From: Mesostigma viride
Lineage: Eukaryota; Streptophyta; Mesostigmatophyceae; Mesostigmatales; Mesostigmataceae
NCBI GenBank assembly: GCA_009746045.1
Contig: RPFO01001081.1
Coordinates: forward strand, 50,448 to 114,447
Direction of reading: 5' to 3'
DNA: 64,000 bases
The notes under the pieces were generated by a model. The model did not search any database and had not been told where the DNA came from. It was given only the letters and a program-made list of their open reading frames with translations. Every line of letters starts with the position of its first letter. The first letter of the stretch is position 1. Both the position numbers and the translations under genes were made by a program. Shown here in pieces: positions 11,427-21,436 of the stretch.

Positions 11427-13930
11427 ATGGCGGAGTATCTGAGTGAAACAGAGAGGCTGCGGGCAGAACGACTGTGTTATGGACAAACTGCGGGTGTTTG
11501 CCTCTTAGGCCATGCCGATGGGGCAGACAACAACTGTCGGGGCCGAAATGGTGAAAGCTGCAACCTATTTGCTCACGCGATCTGCGTCAAGGCAATTGAC
11601 GGGAATAAAAATGGGGAGGAGTGGTGGTGCCCAGGATGCCGTGACCCCGGTGGCGTGAAAGTTGCCAATCTCCAAGCTTCGGGTTCGAACGGTCATCATG
11701 AGCTCGGCACTCCCCCCCCGGCCCTGGGGTCCGCTGCTAACAAGTTCATTCCGAAAACCGACGACGACCGTAAGATGTTGCTGGAGGATTCCGGATGCAA
11801 GGAGGTGGAGGATTGGGAGAAAGGACATCCAAAGGCTCCCGGCAGGAAGCTAGTGTTTCCGGGTGCCGACGCCCATGCCGACGCGGAATCAGATGCCAGC
11901 AAGGAGGTGCCGTCAACTGATGCCAGCAAGGAGGCGCCGTCAACTTATGCCAGCAAGGGCGTGCTTTCAACTGATGCCAGCAAGGGCGTGCCATCGAGTG
12001 GTGACAAGTCGAGCGCGGGTGTCATGGTCGATGATGACTTACCGGACTCCCTGCCCCCACCCCCCGACTCCCCGCCTCCCCCCACCTGCGAAGCATCACA
12101 TGCAGACGACGCCCAGCCCAGGGGCGGCCACCCAGCAGCTGCCATGCCCAGCGCTAGCAGTGCAGCACGGCGTGCCAGCTTTGATGCTGCAAATCTCAAG
12201 TCGGGGGACCAGCTTTCCTTGGAAGCTCCAGCGTTTCTGTCGTGGCCTCCCTCCCCTGATGGTGTCCCCTCCCCTGGCGATGTCCGTGTAGGACAATTGA
12301 TTCGCGTCGCCATCTCTCATAAAGAGCTCGGCAAACCCCTCTTCCCCAAGGTAATTCTTGGTTTTCATGTGTATTCCGGAGGGGCGGGGATCTTCCTGGC
12401 AAACACGCCATACGCAAGAAAGGACCTTATAGAGGGGGCTGTCAAGAGCGGGGTGGTCAAGCTGACGCCTGATCCCCCAGCATATTACGTGACCTGGGCT
12501 CAACAATCCCATGCCCTCCGGCCCGTCTTGATACAGGATGGCGTTGTCGCCAGGGTTGGCAACCTGACCGTCCTGCGCGACCGGCTAGATGCTGTGTGCG
12601 AATACCTGCCAAGCGCAGGTCTGGCGGCGCTTCGGGCCATCTCTGGTGGCTTGATCTACACTGGCAAAGGCGCTGAGGCAGTCAAGTTTGACTTGGTAAA
12701 GGACATGCCAAAACGCAAGACACCTGTCACTTCCTATCAACCTCGCGCTAACAAGAGTGTGCCAGAGCCGCAGCTGCAGGTTGCCCCCACACGCTCTTCC
12801 AAGCGTGTGAAGGCGGACAGCCAGCCCAAGGCAGAGCCCAAGTGCGGTGATCAAGCAGTCAAGCCGAGCAGCGAAGCCAGGGCGAGTGGCAGGAGCAGCA
12901 AGAGGCCTCCCTCGGTATATGTACGCGAGGACGAGTCGGATGAAGAACCTGACATGCAGCTGGCACCCCGCGATGGGCAAGTAGCGAAGTTGCGCCGCAC
13001 TCTCGCGGTCGAGCAGCACAAGCAGCACAACGCGGAGCTTCAGCAGCTGCAACGCCAGATGCTGGAAAGTCAGAAGCAGTGGCAACTGCTGCTCCACCAG
13101 CAGCAGCAGCAGCCGCAGCAGCAGCAGCAGCCGCCGCCGCCACCGCCGCCGCCACAGCAGCAGCAGCAGCAGCAGTCGCAGCAGCAGCAGCCACCGCCGC
13201 AGCAGCATCTGCTGCAGCCGCCGCCGCAGCAGCAGCAGCAACTGCTGCAGCAGCTGCTGCAGCTATTGCAGCAGGAGCCGCCGCAGCAGCAGCAGCAGCC
13301 CGTGCTGCAGCCGCCGCCGCCGCCGCAGCAGCAGCAGCAGCCGCAGCAACAGCCGCAACAGCTGGTGCTGCTGCAGCTGCAGCAGCTGCTGCAGCAACAG
13401 CAACACTACCGCCTCCCACTCCCTGCCGCTACAATGACTCCACGAGTAATTGACGGGGACGCCGAACTAGCGCCCATGGCTCAAGTGCAGCAAATGCTGG
13501 CTCAGATGCAACTTCCCATGCAGGTATGTCCTTTCCTATTTTGGAAACATAATATTCCTTTGTGAATAGATTCATGTTGGAGCAGTATATAGGATATGTT
13601 TGTTTGGTTTGTTGGAGGATTTTTCCTCCGTACCGTACCCTAAGGCATGCTAACCTTGATGTGCTTGGTGTTGTACAGGTGGGCGGACGCCGGCTCCCAT
13701 CCGTTGATCCCTTATCTGGCACGGTCTCTGTGGCGGTTGCTGCACTCAATTCAATTGCGACACTGGCCGCGTCTGGGAACACGACGCCTATGCCACGATG
13801 GCGTCCGGGGACCACGTGGGTGCCGTCATCCTTGTCATCTTTCCCCAACTATGGTGCCGGCCGCCCGTCGCAGCAGTGGCCAAGCTTCTCCAATGACTGG
13901 ACCATTAGCAATGACTGGTTTACTAGTTAA
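11427..13930 (+). CDS. PHD-like zinc finger and poly-Gln protein, transposon-borne
   Basis: There are two exons, 11,427-13,523 and 13,679-13,930. The donor is GTATGT, the acceptor TTGTACAG, and the junction is phase 0, giving 782 residues. The N-terminus has eight spaced ligands C17, C25, C37, C45, H50, C53, C68, C71 ending EEWWCPGC. This is the C4-H-C3 order of a PHD finger, though the first spacing is long. Four 11-residue repeats of DASK-V-P-ST type follow (about 152-192), then a Pro-rich stretch and a globular-looking segment (about 285-360). A nuclear-type basic region and a Gln/Pro tract (about 558-661) come next. It is intact, unlike the divergent transposase. A chromatin-reading or DNA-binding accessory role is plausible but unproven; it could also be a captured host gene. 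Confidence 0.78.
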
Positions 13931-14124
13931 GCTTTGACTAAATGAAACTGAAGTATTATTAAGTGAGACAGCTGTGATGTGCTTACATAAGCTGATGTCT
14001 TAGTACATACTTATTGTATATTCATGATGGACTGTTAAGAAAGAGGTGCATGTCAGAACTGTCAGCCCAGAGCTGTGCCATGCCAATGACACCCGTAGAT
14101 CCTAGCTAGTCCTTGGATGATGCC
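13931..14124. other. 3' region of the PHD-like gene
   Basis: AT-rich spacer, presumably the 3' untranslated region. No poly(A) signal could be chosen with confidence. Confidence 0.4.
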
Positions 14125-14361
14125 TTACCATTTGAGCTCAGAATGAGCCCAATTTTTGTAGGTGGTCCAGTTTCATGGTCTAAATGTTGCTTGCAAGAAT
14201 CCAGCTTGATATGAGTTCATTTGATCATGATTCCTATTTGTTTTTTGAAGAATACATGTGAAAATGGCGAAAAGCTGCATATTCATACTAGCACATGTCA
14301 CCATTTGAGCTCAGAATGAGCCCAATTTGTTTAGGTGGTCTAATTTCATGGTCCTCATGGT
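14125..14361. repeat. Right subterminal repeats
   Basis: Two units sharing CATTTGAGCTCAGAATGAGC (starting about 14,129 and 14,292), in reverse complement to the left subterminal repeats at 4,432-4,800. Confidence 0.85.
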
Positions 14362-14424
14362 GAATGACACCTACTTCATTGACAAATACAAGCATTCAAT
14401 AACATTTGGAAAAATTGAGTAAAA

Positions 14425-14459
14425 TTTGTGAAATTGAGCGACCACTTGTGAATCCCCTC
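14425..14459 (-). repeat. Right terminal inverted repeat of the 10.1-kb transposon
   Basis: It ends GTGAATCCCCTC at 14,459, the reverse complement of the left terminus. The TGC at 14,460-14,462 is the second target duplication. Confidence 0.9.
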
Positions 14460-14828
14460 TGCGGATGTCGGCTGTCCGCCTCCCCCGCGCGCGCGGGAAG
14501 GCTGGCCTGGCACCCGTGCTCCTCACCTTTAAGTACATGGCGGACAAGCTGCATGGCGTTCCTTAAATGCCGCAAGAAGCTCTCGGAGACTCGCTTCACG
14601 CTGGACGACGACTTGCCCCCTGGCCCAGCAACAGCGGCGACGCGAGCTATGGCCGACCTACCTTCAGCTCCGGCAGAGCGCAAGGGGGAAGCCGGTTTAC
14701 TGGAGGGGGGCAGTCATCCACGTTGACCACAAGCCCTGGCAGCCCCCTCCTGCCACCTCAGACTAGGAATATATATACCAGTAGTGTAGATTAGTAAGGC
14801 TTAGCCTAGCATGTGGCCCCCGCGCATG
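14460..14828 (+). pseudogene. LINE ORF1-like element, copy I, 3' part
   Basis: This resumes copy I after the 10.1-kb insertion. It holds the C-terminal ORF1 part (RKKLSETRFTLDDDL, then a poor frame over the region that in related proteins reads LTPAQQ-RRREL). An AT-rich tail GAATATATATACCAGTAGTG follows, which also ends copy II in reverse orientation. GCGTTCCTTAAATGCCGC at about 14,556-14,573 is the uninterrupted version of the site occupied by element B in copy II. Confidence 0.7.
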
Positions 14829-15224
14829 TGCGCCCATAATGGCCCCCATGGATGATGCCTTCAACATTTAGCCATGCCATGTCTATAATGGGACCCCCAT
14901 GGATGTTGCATTAAGAACTTAGCCATGCTATGCCTATGCAGAGAGATGCTCTCTGCCGAGAAGCCATGCCCTAGCCCTTGTATAGCCATGATGATCTTCC
15001 TCCCCCGTGCCAGGATCCCCCCCTTAGGCGGGTTGAACCTGCAAGACAGCATGGTGGTGCGGGTGCCCTGGTGCACCTAGAGCAAGGGTAGCTTACATTC
15101 CCACCCTTGCATGAAGTAGCCTAGGATGTATTAAAAACCATATGCCCCTTCTCAGGGATATGTGCTACATTGACTCCCAACGGAGTGATGTTGATAATTA
15201 ATTCATTAATTAATGCGCGTGGGC
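14829..15224. other. Spacer between two tail-to-tail LINE-like copies
   Basis: About 400 bp with no gene, lying between the inverted 3' ends of copies I and II. Its right part (15,156-15,213) has a GATATGTGCTACATT-x-ACTCCCAACGGAGT block followed by AATTAATT, repeated at 18,699-18,747. Confidence 0.6.
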
Positions 15225-15488
15225 CACATGCTACGCTAAGCCTGACTAATCTACACTACTGGTATATATTCCTAGTCTGAGGTGGCAGGAGGGGGCTGCC
15301 GGCTGCCAGGGCTTGTGGTCAACGTGGATGACCGCCCCCCTCCAGTATACCGGCTTCCCCCGTGCGCTCTGCCGGAGCTGAAGGTACTAAGGTCGGCCAT
15401 AGCTCGCGTCGCCGCTGTTGCTGGGCCAGGGTCAAGTCGTCGTCCAGCGTGAAGCGAGTCTCCGAGACTGACTTCTTGCGGCATTTAA
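15225..15488 (-). pseudogene. LINE ORF1-like element, copy II, 3' part
   Basis: Reverse-orientation match to 14,567-14,828. The frame includes RKKSVSETRFTLDDDLTLAQQQRRRELWPT and GEAGILEGGGHPR. The copy is cut at the TTAA at 15,485-15,488 by element B; its 5' part continues at 17,379. Confidence 0.75.
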
Positions 15489-17378
15489 GGGGACTCGCAC
15501 GTCCAAAAGCCTGAAAAACTGACTTTAATGAATATAGTTCTGGACAATGCACTCGGGAACCATCTAGTGATGATTGAGTACCATAAATATGATGTTTGGA
15601 CATTCATGCCACCCCCAACCACGCACCGGTGGCGAGCTAAAAATAGAAAAAGACGCTATTTATGAGATATTTTGCCCAAGACAAACCACTTATCCAAATG
15701 ACCTGCCCATACATTTCTGCAAAGTTCCCCTACTTTTTTAAAAGCTGGGCTATTTACATGGCCAAAATGGTCACATTTGTTTGAGTTATTAATTTTCCCG
15801 CAAAATGGGTACTTTTTTGAGCCAAAAAAAATAAATCAAATCATTAACACATCAGATTGGGTCATCCATACATTTTATATTCCACTGAGTGGGGGGAAAC
15901 ACAACCCCAAAGTTTGAGCTCATTCTGACAAGCGTAGCTCAAGTTATTGATTTTCCTATGATGCCACCTGGGTAGACGCTAAAAGAGAATTGAGCTAGTG
16001 CTGAGCCAAAATGACATCTGTTTTGCTACCCTAGACACCCAAAAACATGCCCACTTTGATCACGGAGTGTGAGGAGGATGTCCGGAGCGTCATACGCCCC
16101 ACCCCTCCATCGGCACAGCCAGCCTTGTGAGTCTACCCTTAACAACAAGGCTGGTAGGACGACACGCCTGAGCAGCATATGTAATGCCTATCTCAGGCTA
16201 ATAATGTGTGCTTTTGTGCCAACAACCAAGTTGTTCCACCCAACAACACATTAAAAACCCTCTTCCAAAATGCCCAACAAGCCGGACACGTGGAGGACCA
16301 CACACGCAGTATATAAAGAGAAAATAAGCTGAATTTTTATCCAGCCAACCTGTGGCTAGCTGCTCTGGTTAGCATGACAAAGGCTATCATTTACAAAGTG
16401 GGAAAGGTGAAGAGACCATTGGAACAGCCTACCTGACGCATGTGCCACCAAAGCATTGTGTCCCGCAAAATGCATACTGCCTCCTTTCTAACAAGCACGA
16501 GCCGCTTTCTTTAGGAGACAGGTGCCAGCTCGTCAGTGTCTGGGGAAAATGATGCCGCTGCTTAGGAAGACCGCGTGAATTTCCTCGAACACAACTGTCT
16601 ATAAAGCAAAAGAAATTTCAGAGAAGCATGGAAATAAAAGCATTAAACCTTCCCGACAGGTTGCGGGCCACGCGCTGCAGAAAGCCAGCCACGACACAGA
16701 CGAACTTGCTAAAAGACACCCAGGAATCCAGCGATGCAGCGCCAGGACCCGCAACTTCCTGGCTGCATCTGGCCGGAAAGAAGGCAAAAAGCTTACGCTC
16801 AACGAGCTAAGAAAGCATGAAAACGCTAGCTTAAGACGTTTAATACAAGAACGTACCATAACGGGCATTTATTCGTGCCCAGGCGCACAAGTAAGTCCAC
16901 CCTTTCATGGAGAGGTTGGGCACGCATCGCGCAGGCTTAATGTTATCTTACCGCAAAATGACGGGAAAGGTAAAGATAGCAGCGGGAATTTTTACGGCTT
17001 TAGAAACATCATTAAACTAGCTTTCCTTACGACCATCAAAACTGGCAACAATCGACAATCACACCGGCAGGCATCCATTATACTTTATTCATCCCGACAG
17101 AAATTCAGGCCGGACCCCCCTGCCGATGGCAAAGAAAAAAAGCCCGCGACATTATAGATCGCAACCATCCCGCCATAAATTAGAATCAGTAACTAATTTT
17201 CTCCAAGAATCGAGCATTTTTTCTGCTTTCCGCGTGCCAGATTTGTCACGTTTCGTCTAAAAGCAGTCGCCATGGCCACTTCCGCAAGGGGTGCGCGCAC
17301 CGTGCACCCACTTTTCACGGTACGGAGGGTACCGCGGAATTTTTTTGGCGCGGAAAATATTCGCCGCGCCGAGTCCAC
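15489..17378. mobile_element. TTAA-flanked 1.9-kb DNA transposon (element B)
   Basis: It is bounded by TTAA at 15,485-15,488 and 17,379-17,382. The left end reads GGGGACTCGCACGTCC; the right end, reverse complemented, reads GTGGACTCGGCGCGG. These are short imperfect inverted repeats. The host sequence reads GCGTTCC-TTAA-ATGCCGC once the element is removed, identical to the empty site in copy I. About 17,262-17,378 is related to the right end of element C, including GCAGTCGCCATGGCCACTTC and GGGGTGCGCGCACCGTGCAC. No coding region is recognisable inside, so it looks non-autonomous. piggyBac or Kolobok class by target duplication only. Confidence 0.85.
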
Positions 17379-18680
17379 TTAAGGAACGCCTGACAGCTTG
17401 TCCGCCATGTACTTAAAGGTGAGGAGCACGGGTGCCGGGCCAGCCTTCCCCCGCGCGCGGGGGAGGCAGACAGCCGACATGTCCAGCTCACCAGTGAGTA
17501 GCATCGGGGCAAAAATGTCGCGCTTAAATGTCTCAAGAAGGCTCGTGGAGGTCTCACCTGCCGGCTGGTCGAAGTGCTTGACGATAACAATGTGGCTGCG
17601 CTTGGCGATGTCGGCTTCCTCGCGAAGGTCGAGGGCTTGTAATTGCTTGAGTTGTGCCATGATGGTGGAGGTGGTGGAGGTGGTGTGCTGCTTAAGCAAG
17701 TCCGCCCAGGTGGAGGAAGCATCGTCGGCCGGGCCAGCAGGCGCCGGCTGGGCGGCGATGTCCTTCACCGCCTGGGCGGTGAGGCCGGCGTTGTCATGCA
17801 AGCTCTCAAGGGCGTTGCCGGCGGTGGCTTGAAGGCGTTGGTCGAGGTCGAGGAGCTGGGCTTGGATGTCGGCAGTGGAGGCGGAAATGGCAGTGGAGGT
17901 GGAGGTGGCGGCGGTGGAAAGGTGAGGAAGTTCAGCAGTCAGCGTGCCACCGATTGCTGCTAGGTCGGCAGCAAGGGGGGTCACGTGCTGCTGGAAGGCT
18001 TCCGTGAGGATGGAGCGGAGGGTGGGGGCGGAGATGGATGGAGCCCAGATCTCGCCGTCAGAGCGCTGGAGAAGGGAGTTGAGGATGGTGTGCTGGAGTT
18101 GGGGGCGGGGGCACCCGAACAGCGTGCTGATGTTGTGCCAGCGGCGGCCGTCCGGGAGGAGGAGGCGATTGTTGTCGTGGAGATGGAGGCACAGGTCTTA
18201 AAGCGAGGCGTAGTCCCCGTAGAGAATGCAGTGCATAGCATCGGACGGAGACATGTTGGTCCAGTCGTGATCATCGTCCTGGAAAGGTTGGAGCCGAAAG
18301 CGCGGTTCCGAGGGGCGTGAAGACCCTCCTGTTTGTCGGCTAGCTGAGCGGGTGCGTTTAGGGTCAGGCGATGCCGATGGCGAGGCATTGAGCCCGGGAG
18401 GTTGCTGGGCGACCACCAGTGCACGACTATAGTGTCACCGCTGCCTGCCGGAGCTGGCAAAGCTGCAGCCGCAGCTGCCGCATTTTCATGGGCGAGTTCA
18501 TCCGCCAAACTGCGTTGCGTCGAGAGGCGTTTGCTCGTCATATATTGCGTTTTAGATTCGGAAAATTATATCAGCATGTGCGTCTTAGAAAGACGAAGCG
18601 ATGGTGATATTCACGGCTAAATTCGGTGCTCAAACGTGAAAGTTATGAACTCCGCCGTCAGCCATGGCTACCTCGTAGCT
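17379..18680 (-). pseudogene. LINE ORF1-like element, copy II, 5' part
   Basis: The reading frame starts MTSKRLSTQRSLADELAHEN at 18,541 on the - strand, with frame breaks near 18,410, 18,200 and 17,985. The last frame is the longest (MTPLAADLAAIGGTLTAELPH... QLLDLDQRLQATAGNALESL... HVIVKHFDQPAGETSTSLL), predicted helical, and runs to GVP at the TTAA junction 17,382. It is the better-preserved copy of the family. Confidence 0.75.
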
Positions 18681-18698
18681 CGTGGCCTGCTCTGGGCC

Positions 18699-18747
18699 GA
18701 TATGTGCTACATTTACTCCCAACGGAGTTATGTTCCTAATTAATTAA
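18699..18747. repeat. Direct repeat next to copy II (partner 15,156-15,213)
   Basis: GATATGTGCTACATTTACTCCCAACGGAGTTATGTT followed by CTAATTAATTAA repeats the block at 15,156-15,213 in the same orientation. ACTCC-CAAC-GGAGT can form a small hairpin. Its TTAATTAA end is the target used by element C. Confidence 0.75.
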
Positions 18748-21432
18748 GGGGACCGGACGGTTCTAACCACCCCAAAAGTGAACTCATGTAATAACATTGT
18801 AATTGCACATGATATGTCCAGATTTGAGTTTGGGGCATCAAAACAACATGTTTGGGCATGCATCCCCCCACCTGTAGGGTTCATGACCCCTGGCTATACA
18901 CCGGATGCCAGCATAACACGCTAAACCATAGGGTCCATGGCACCTAGTGCCTAGGTGCATGGCAAGACCAAATTCAATCATCCATGATATTTTCTTTAAG
19001 TTCCCACTGTTTACAAAAAACCTGGCTAGTTGGGTCCCAAAAATGGTACTTCAAACTAGTAGGTGTTAAATTTTGACCTAAAAAGGGTCTTTTTTAGCAC
19101 ATAAAAAAATAAATAAAATCAATAACACATGTTATATGGCCAGTGGGGTTAAAATCAAATATTAGATGGTGGGAAATGTACACTGACAAATTTTCAGCTC
19201 AATCTGACCAGTATAACACATATATGATCATGGTTATAGCCCATTTCAGGACTTGGAAAAAACTGGAAAAACTGTCAATCAAGCACACTGTTGGCCCCCG
19301 TGTCATCACATGCTGCACAAAACCAGGGATCACCAGGCACGGTGGACAGCGTGAAACCCAAGCACAACATGTGGCCCCCATGGTCGCCCGGATCCTGGTT
19401 GGAACACAAGAGAAAGGGGTTCACCTTCTTGTGCTCTGCACCGCCACACACCGTGCAGAGCACACTGTCACTGCCACTGTCACTGGATTCCCCCCCCCTT
19501 CCTGTCCAGCCACGGGCTGCCCGTAGATGGCATAGCCACTGCCATGCTCATACTCCCCACCGGCCTTGTTATCCTTCCACTTGCCCCCCTGGGCCTCAGT
19601 TTTTTTCTTCTTGCGCAGCCTGCGCCAGTTTGGGTCCCTCTTCTTGGCCTGCTGGCGTGCCCTCTCCAGCTTGAGGGAGGCCAGCTGCTCCTCCACAGCC
19701 GGTGTGACCGTGATGCCCAACCACATACTACCATCCTCTGCACATATGGTACCTCCTATGTTCAAGGTTTGACGACGTTCTGCCAAGAACTGCCCAAGTT
19801 ACAACCATTCCAAGACGGCCACCCATGTAGACACTACAAGGAAATTATAGTAACCATTCAGCCACACTAGCACCTCCTTCTTCATCAAAGACATCTGCAA
19901 ACTGACCAAAGCACACATGATTAACTCTTGCACGCTGACGGCAACGCATGCTCAACGTGGGGGGTCATTGTGACAAGAACTACTCAAGTTGATGGGTTTC
20001 CTATATGACCACCTGACAAGGCGCTAAGGACCACTCAGTAAGTTAGTAACCCCACAGTGCCACTTCATATGCCATCCAACATGCACCAAAACCATGCTGA
20101 GTATGTTTACAATGTACAAAGGGGTGGCCACGCACCTCATATGTGTTCATCATCCCTCCAGCATGGCCAGCCTTGTAAATATGTTCATAGCCTTGACGAT
20201 GGTAGCCCTAACATGCCTAAGCAGCATTTCCTATGTTTCTCCCAGGTTAGAGTGTAAGGTTGATGCCAACCAAGCTAATCAGCTCAACAACACCTCCTAA
20301 ACTGTCCTCCCCGGCATGGATGACAAACTGGGACTATGGAGGGCAAGGAACCAAGTAGGAACATGGTATATATAGCTTGCATGCAGTCATGCATGTCAAC
20401 CATGGTTGGCTCAGCACATTGTAGTCTTGTCACATCATCATAACAAAGGAAAGCTCAAACAACCATTGGTGCCAGCTATCTACATGCAGTCACACAAATG
20501 CAATATCTCCAACATCATCATCACTAAAACACTTCCATCCCTGCACGATAAAATGCAAAGAAACCATTGGCGGCCCTTCAGCGCATGAGCGCTGTGATGC
20601 CGCTGCGGCCTGCGAAGAGAGGGTGCGTCACTCTCAAACAACAAGAAGCGTCCATACGCACAACATCCTTGCCAGAACACGTTTTATGAAATGCCTTATA
20701 CCTTCCCGACGAGCTATAGGCTGCGACTGAAGCGGCCCTGATCACGACATCAACGAAAACAATCTAAAGCTGCCAGGTATTCGGCAACACAACGGCAAGC
20801 GACGGCAAGCTAGCTGGCGGAAACTGCCCAAAAAGAACGCAAAAAAAAATCGAACGATGAGCTCATAGAAGAAGGCACTGATAGCATATAACATTCGCGA
20901 CAAATCTGTAACTTGCCCTCGTAAATCCCTCGCCCAGGCGCGCAATAACAGCCGTTATTCCATGGACAGGTCAGACACGCACTGCGCAGGTCTGAACAAT
21001 TACTTACCGATAATGGCCGAAAATCTGGCAAAAAGCACCAGCTCGGTTTAGAATTCGATGCAACCGATATTAATGCCTGCTTCACGGTCAGAACAACCCC
21101 CAAAACCGCGATTTTACAGCCGCTATCATGAATTCTATTTCATTCCGCGGGACCAAAAAATTCAGATTACCCCCCATGCCGATGGCATAAAAAAACAACA
21201 GCGATATTGTAAACCAGCTGATTTCCGCCACAAACTAACATCATAAACTCATCGTCTTTTAGATTCGAGTAAAATTTTTGCATTTCGCCTGCCCTAGTGT
21301 GGTAGTTTCGCCTGAACGCAGTCGCCATGGCCACTTCCGCAAGGGGTGCGCGCACCGTGCACGTGAAATTTATGACCTTCGGTACCGGCGCGAATTTTTT
21401 GGCGCCAAAAAATTCGGAACCGTCCGGTCCCC
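18748..21432. mobile_element. TTAA-flanked 2.7-kb DNA transposon (element C) with PHD gene relic
   Basis: It starts GGGGACCGGACGGTTC after TTAA (18,744-18,747) and ends GAACCGTCCGGTCCCC before TTAA (21,433-21,436), a perfect 16-bp inverted repeat. The last ~110 bp are related to the right end of element B, so B and C belong to one wider family. It carries a - strand relic with a PHD finger (19,275-19,786). No piggyBac or Kolobok transposase motif is recognisable. From 19,790 to about 21,300 I see no gene. Confidence 0.88.
19275..19786 (-). pseudogene. PHD-finger protein fragment in element C
   Basis: Frame 1 (19,786 to about 19,500) reads MAERRQTLNIGGTICAEDG... with a Lys/Arg-rich stretch RRLRKKKKTEAQGGKW. 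At a run of C residues (about 19,491-19,498) the frame shifts to ESSDSGSDSVLCTVCGG. This continues FLLCSNQDPGDHGGHMLCLGF and DPWFCAACDD, stopping at 19,275. C-x2-C, C, H-x2-C and C-x2-C make a standard C4HC3 PHD finger preceded by an acidic Ser/Asp linker. One indel in the homopolymer would restore continuity, so this may be an assembly error rather than real decay. The 5' end of the gene is not defined. Confidence 0.7.
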
Positions 21433-21436
21433 TTAA

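Larger units (their letters stand above)
4351..14459. mobile_element. 10.1-kb DNA transposon with two divergent genes
   Basis: The ends are inverted repeats beginning GAGGGGATTCA: left 4,351-4,385 and right 14,425-14,459, with about 27 of 35 positions matching. TGC precedes the left end (4,348-4,350) and follows the right end (14,460-14,462), a 3-bp target duplication. Deleting the element and one TGC rejoins a LINE ORF1 whose uninterrupted equivalent is in copy II near 17,480. Inside are subterminal repeats in inverted orientation, a - strand DUF7869-like transposase (5,059-10,552) and a + strand PHD-like/poly-Gln gene (11,427-13,930). A TTAA element (6,226-7,925) and a 169-bp foldback (9,577-9,745) are nested in it. 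A 3-bp duplication occurs in CACTA-like and Harbinger superfamilies, but the GAGGGG terminus is not CACTA, so the superfamily is left open. Confidence 0.88.

Noticed and set aside
12859-13453. Poly-Ala and poly-Leu frames over the Gln tract of the PHD-like gene
   Set aside because: Shadow frames of CAG/CCG-rich coding sequence; the + strand frame with the zinc ligands and an in-phase intron is the real one.
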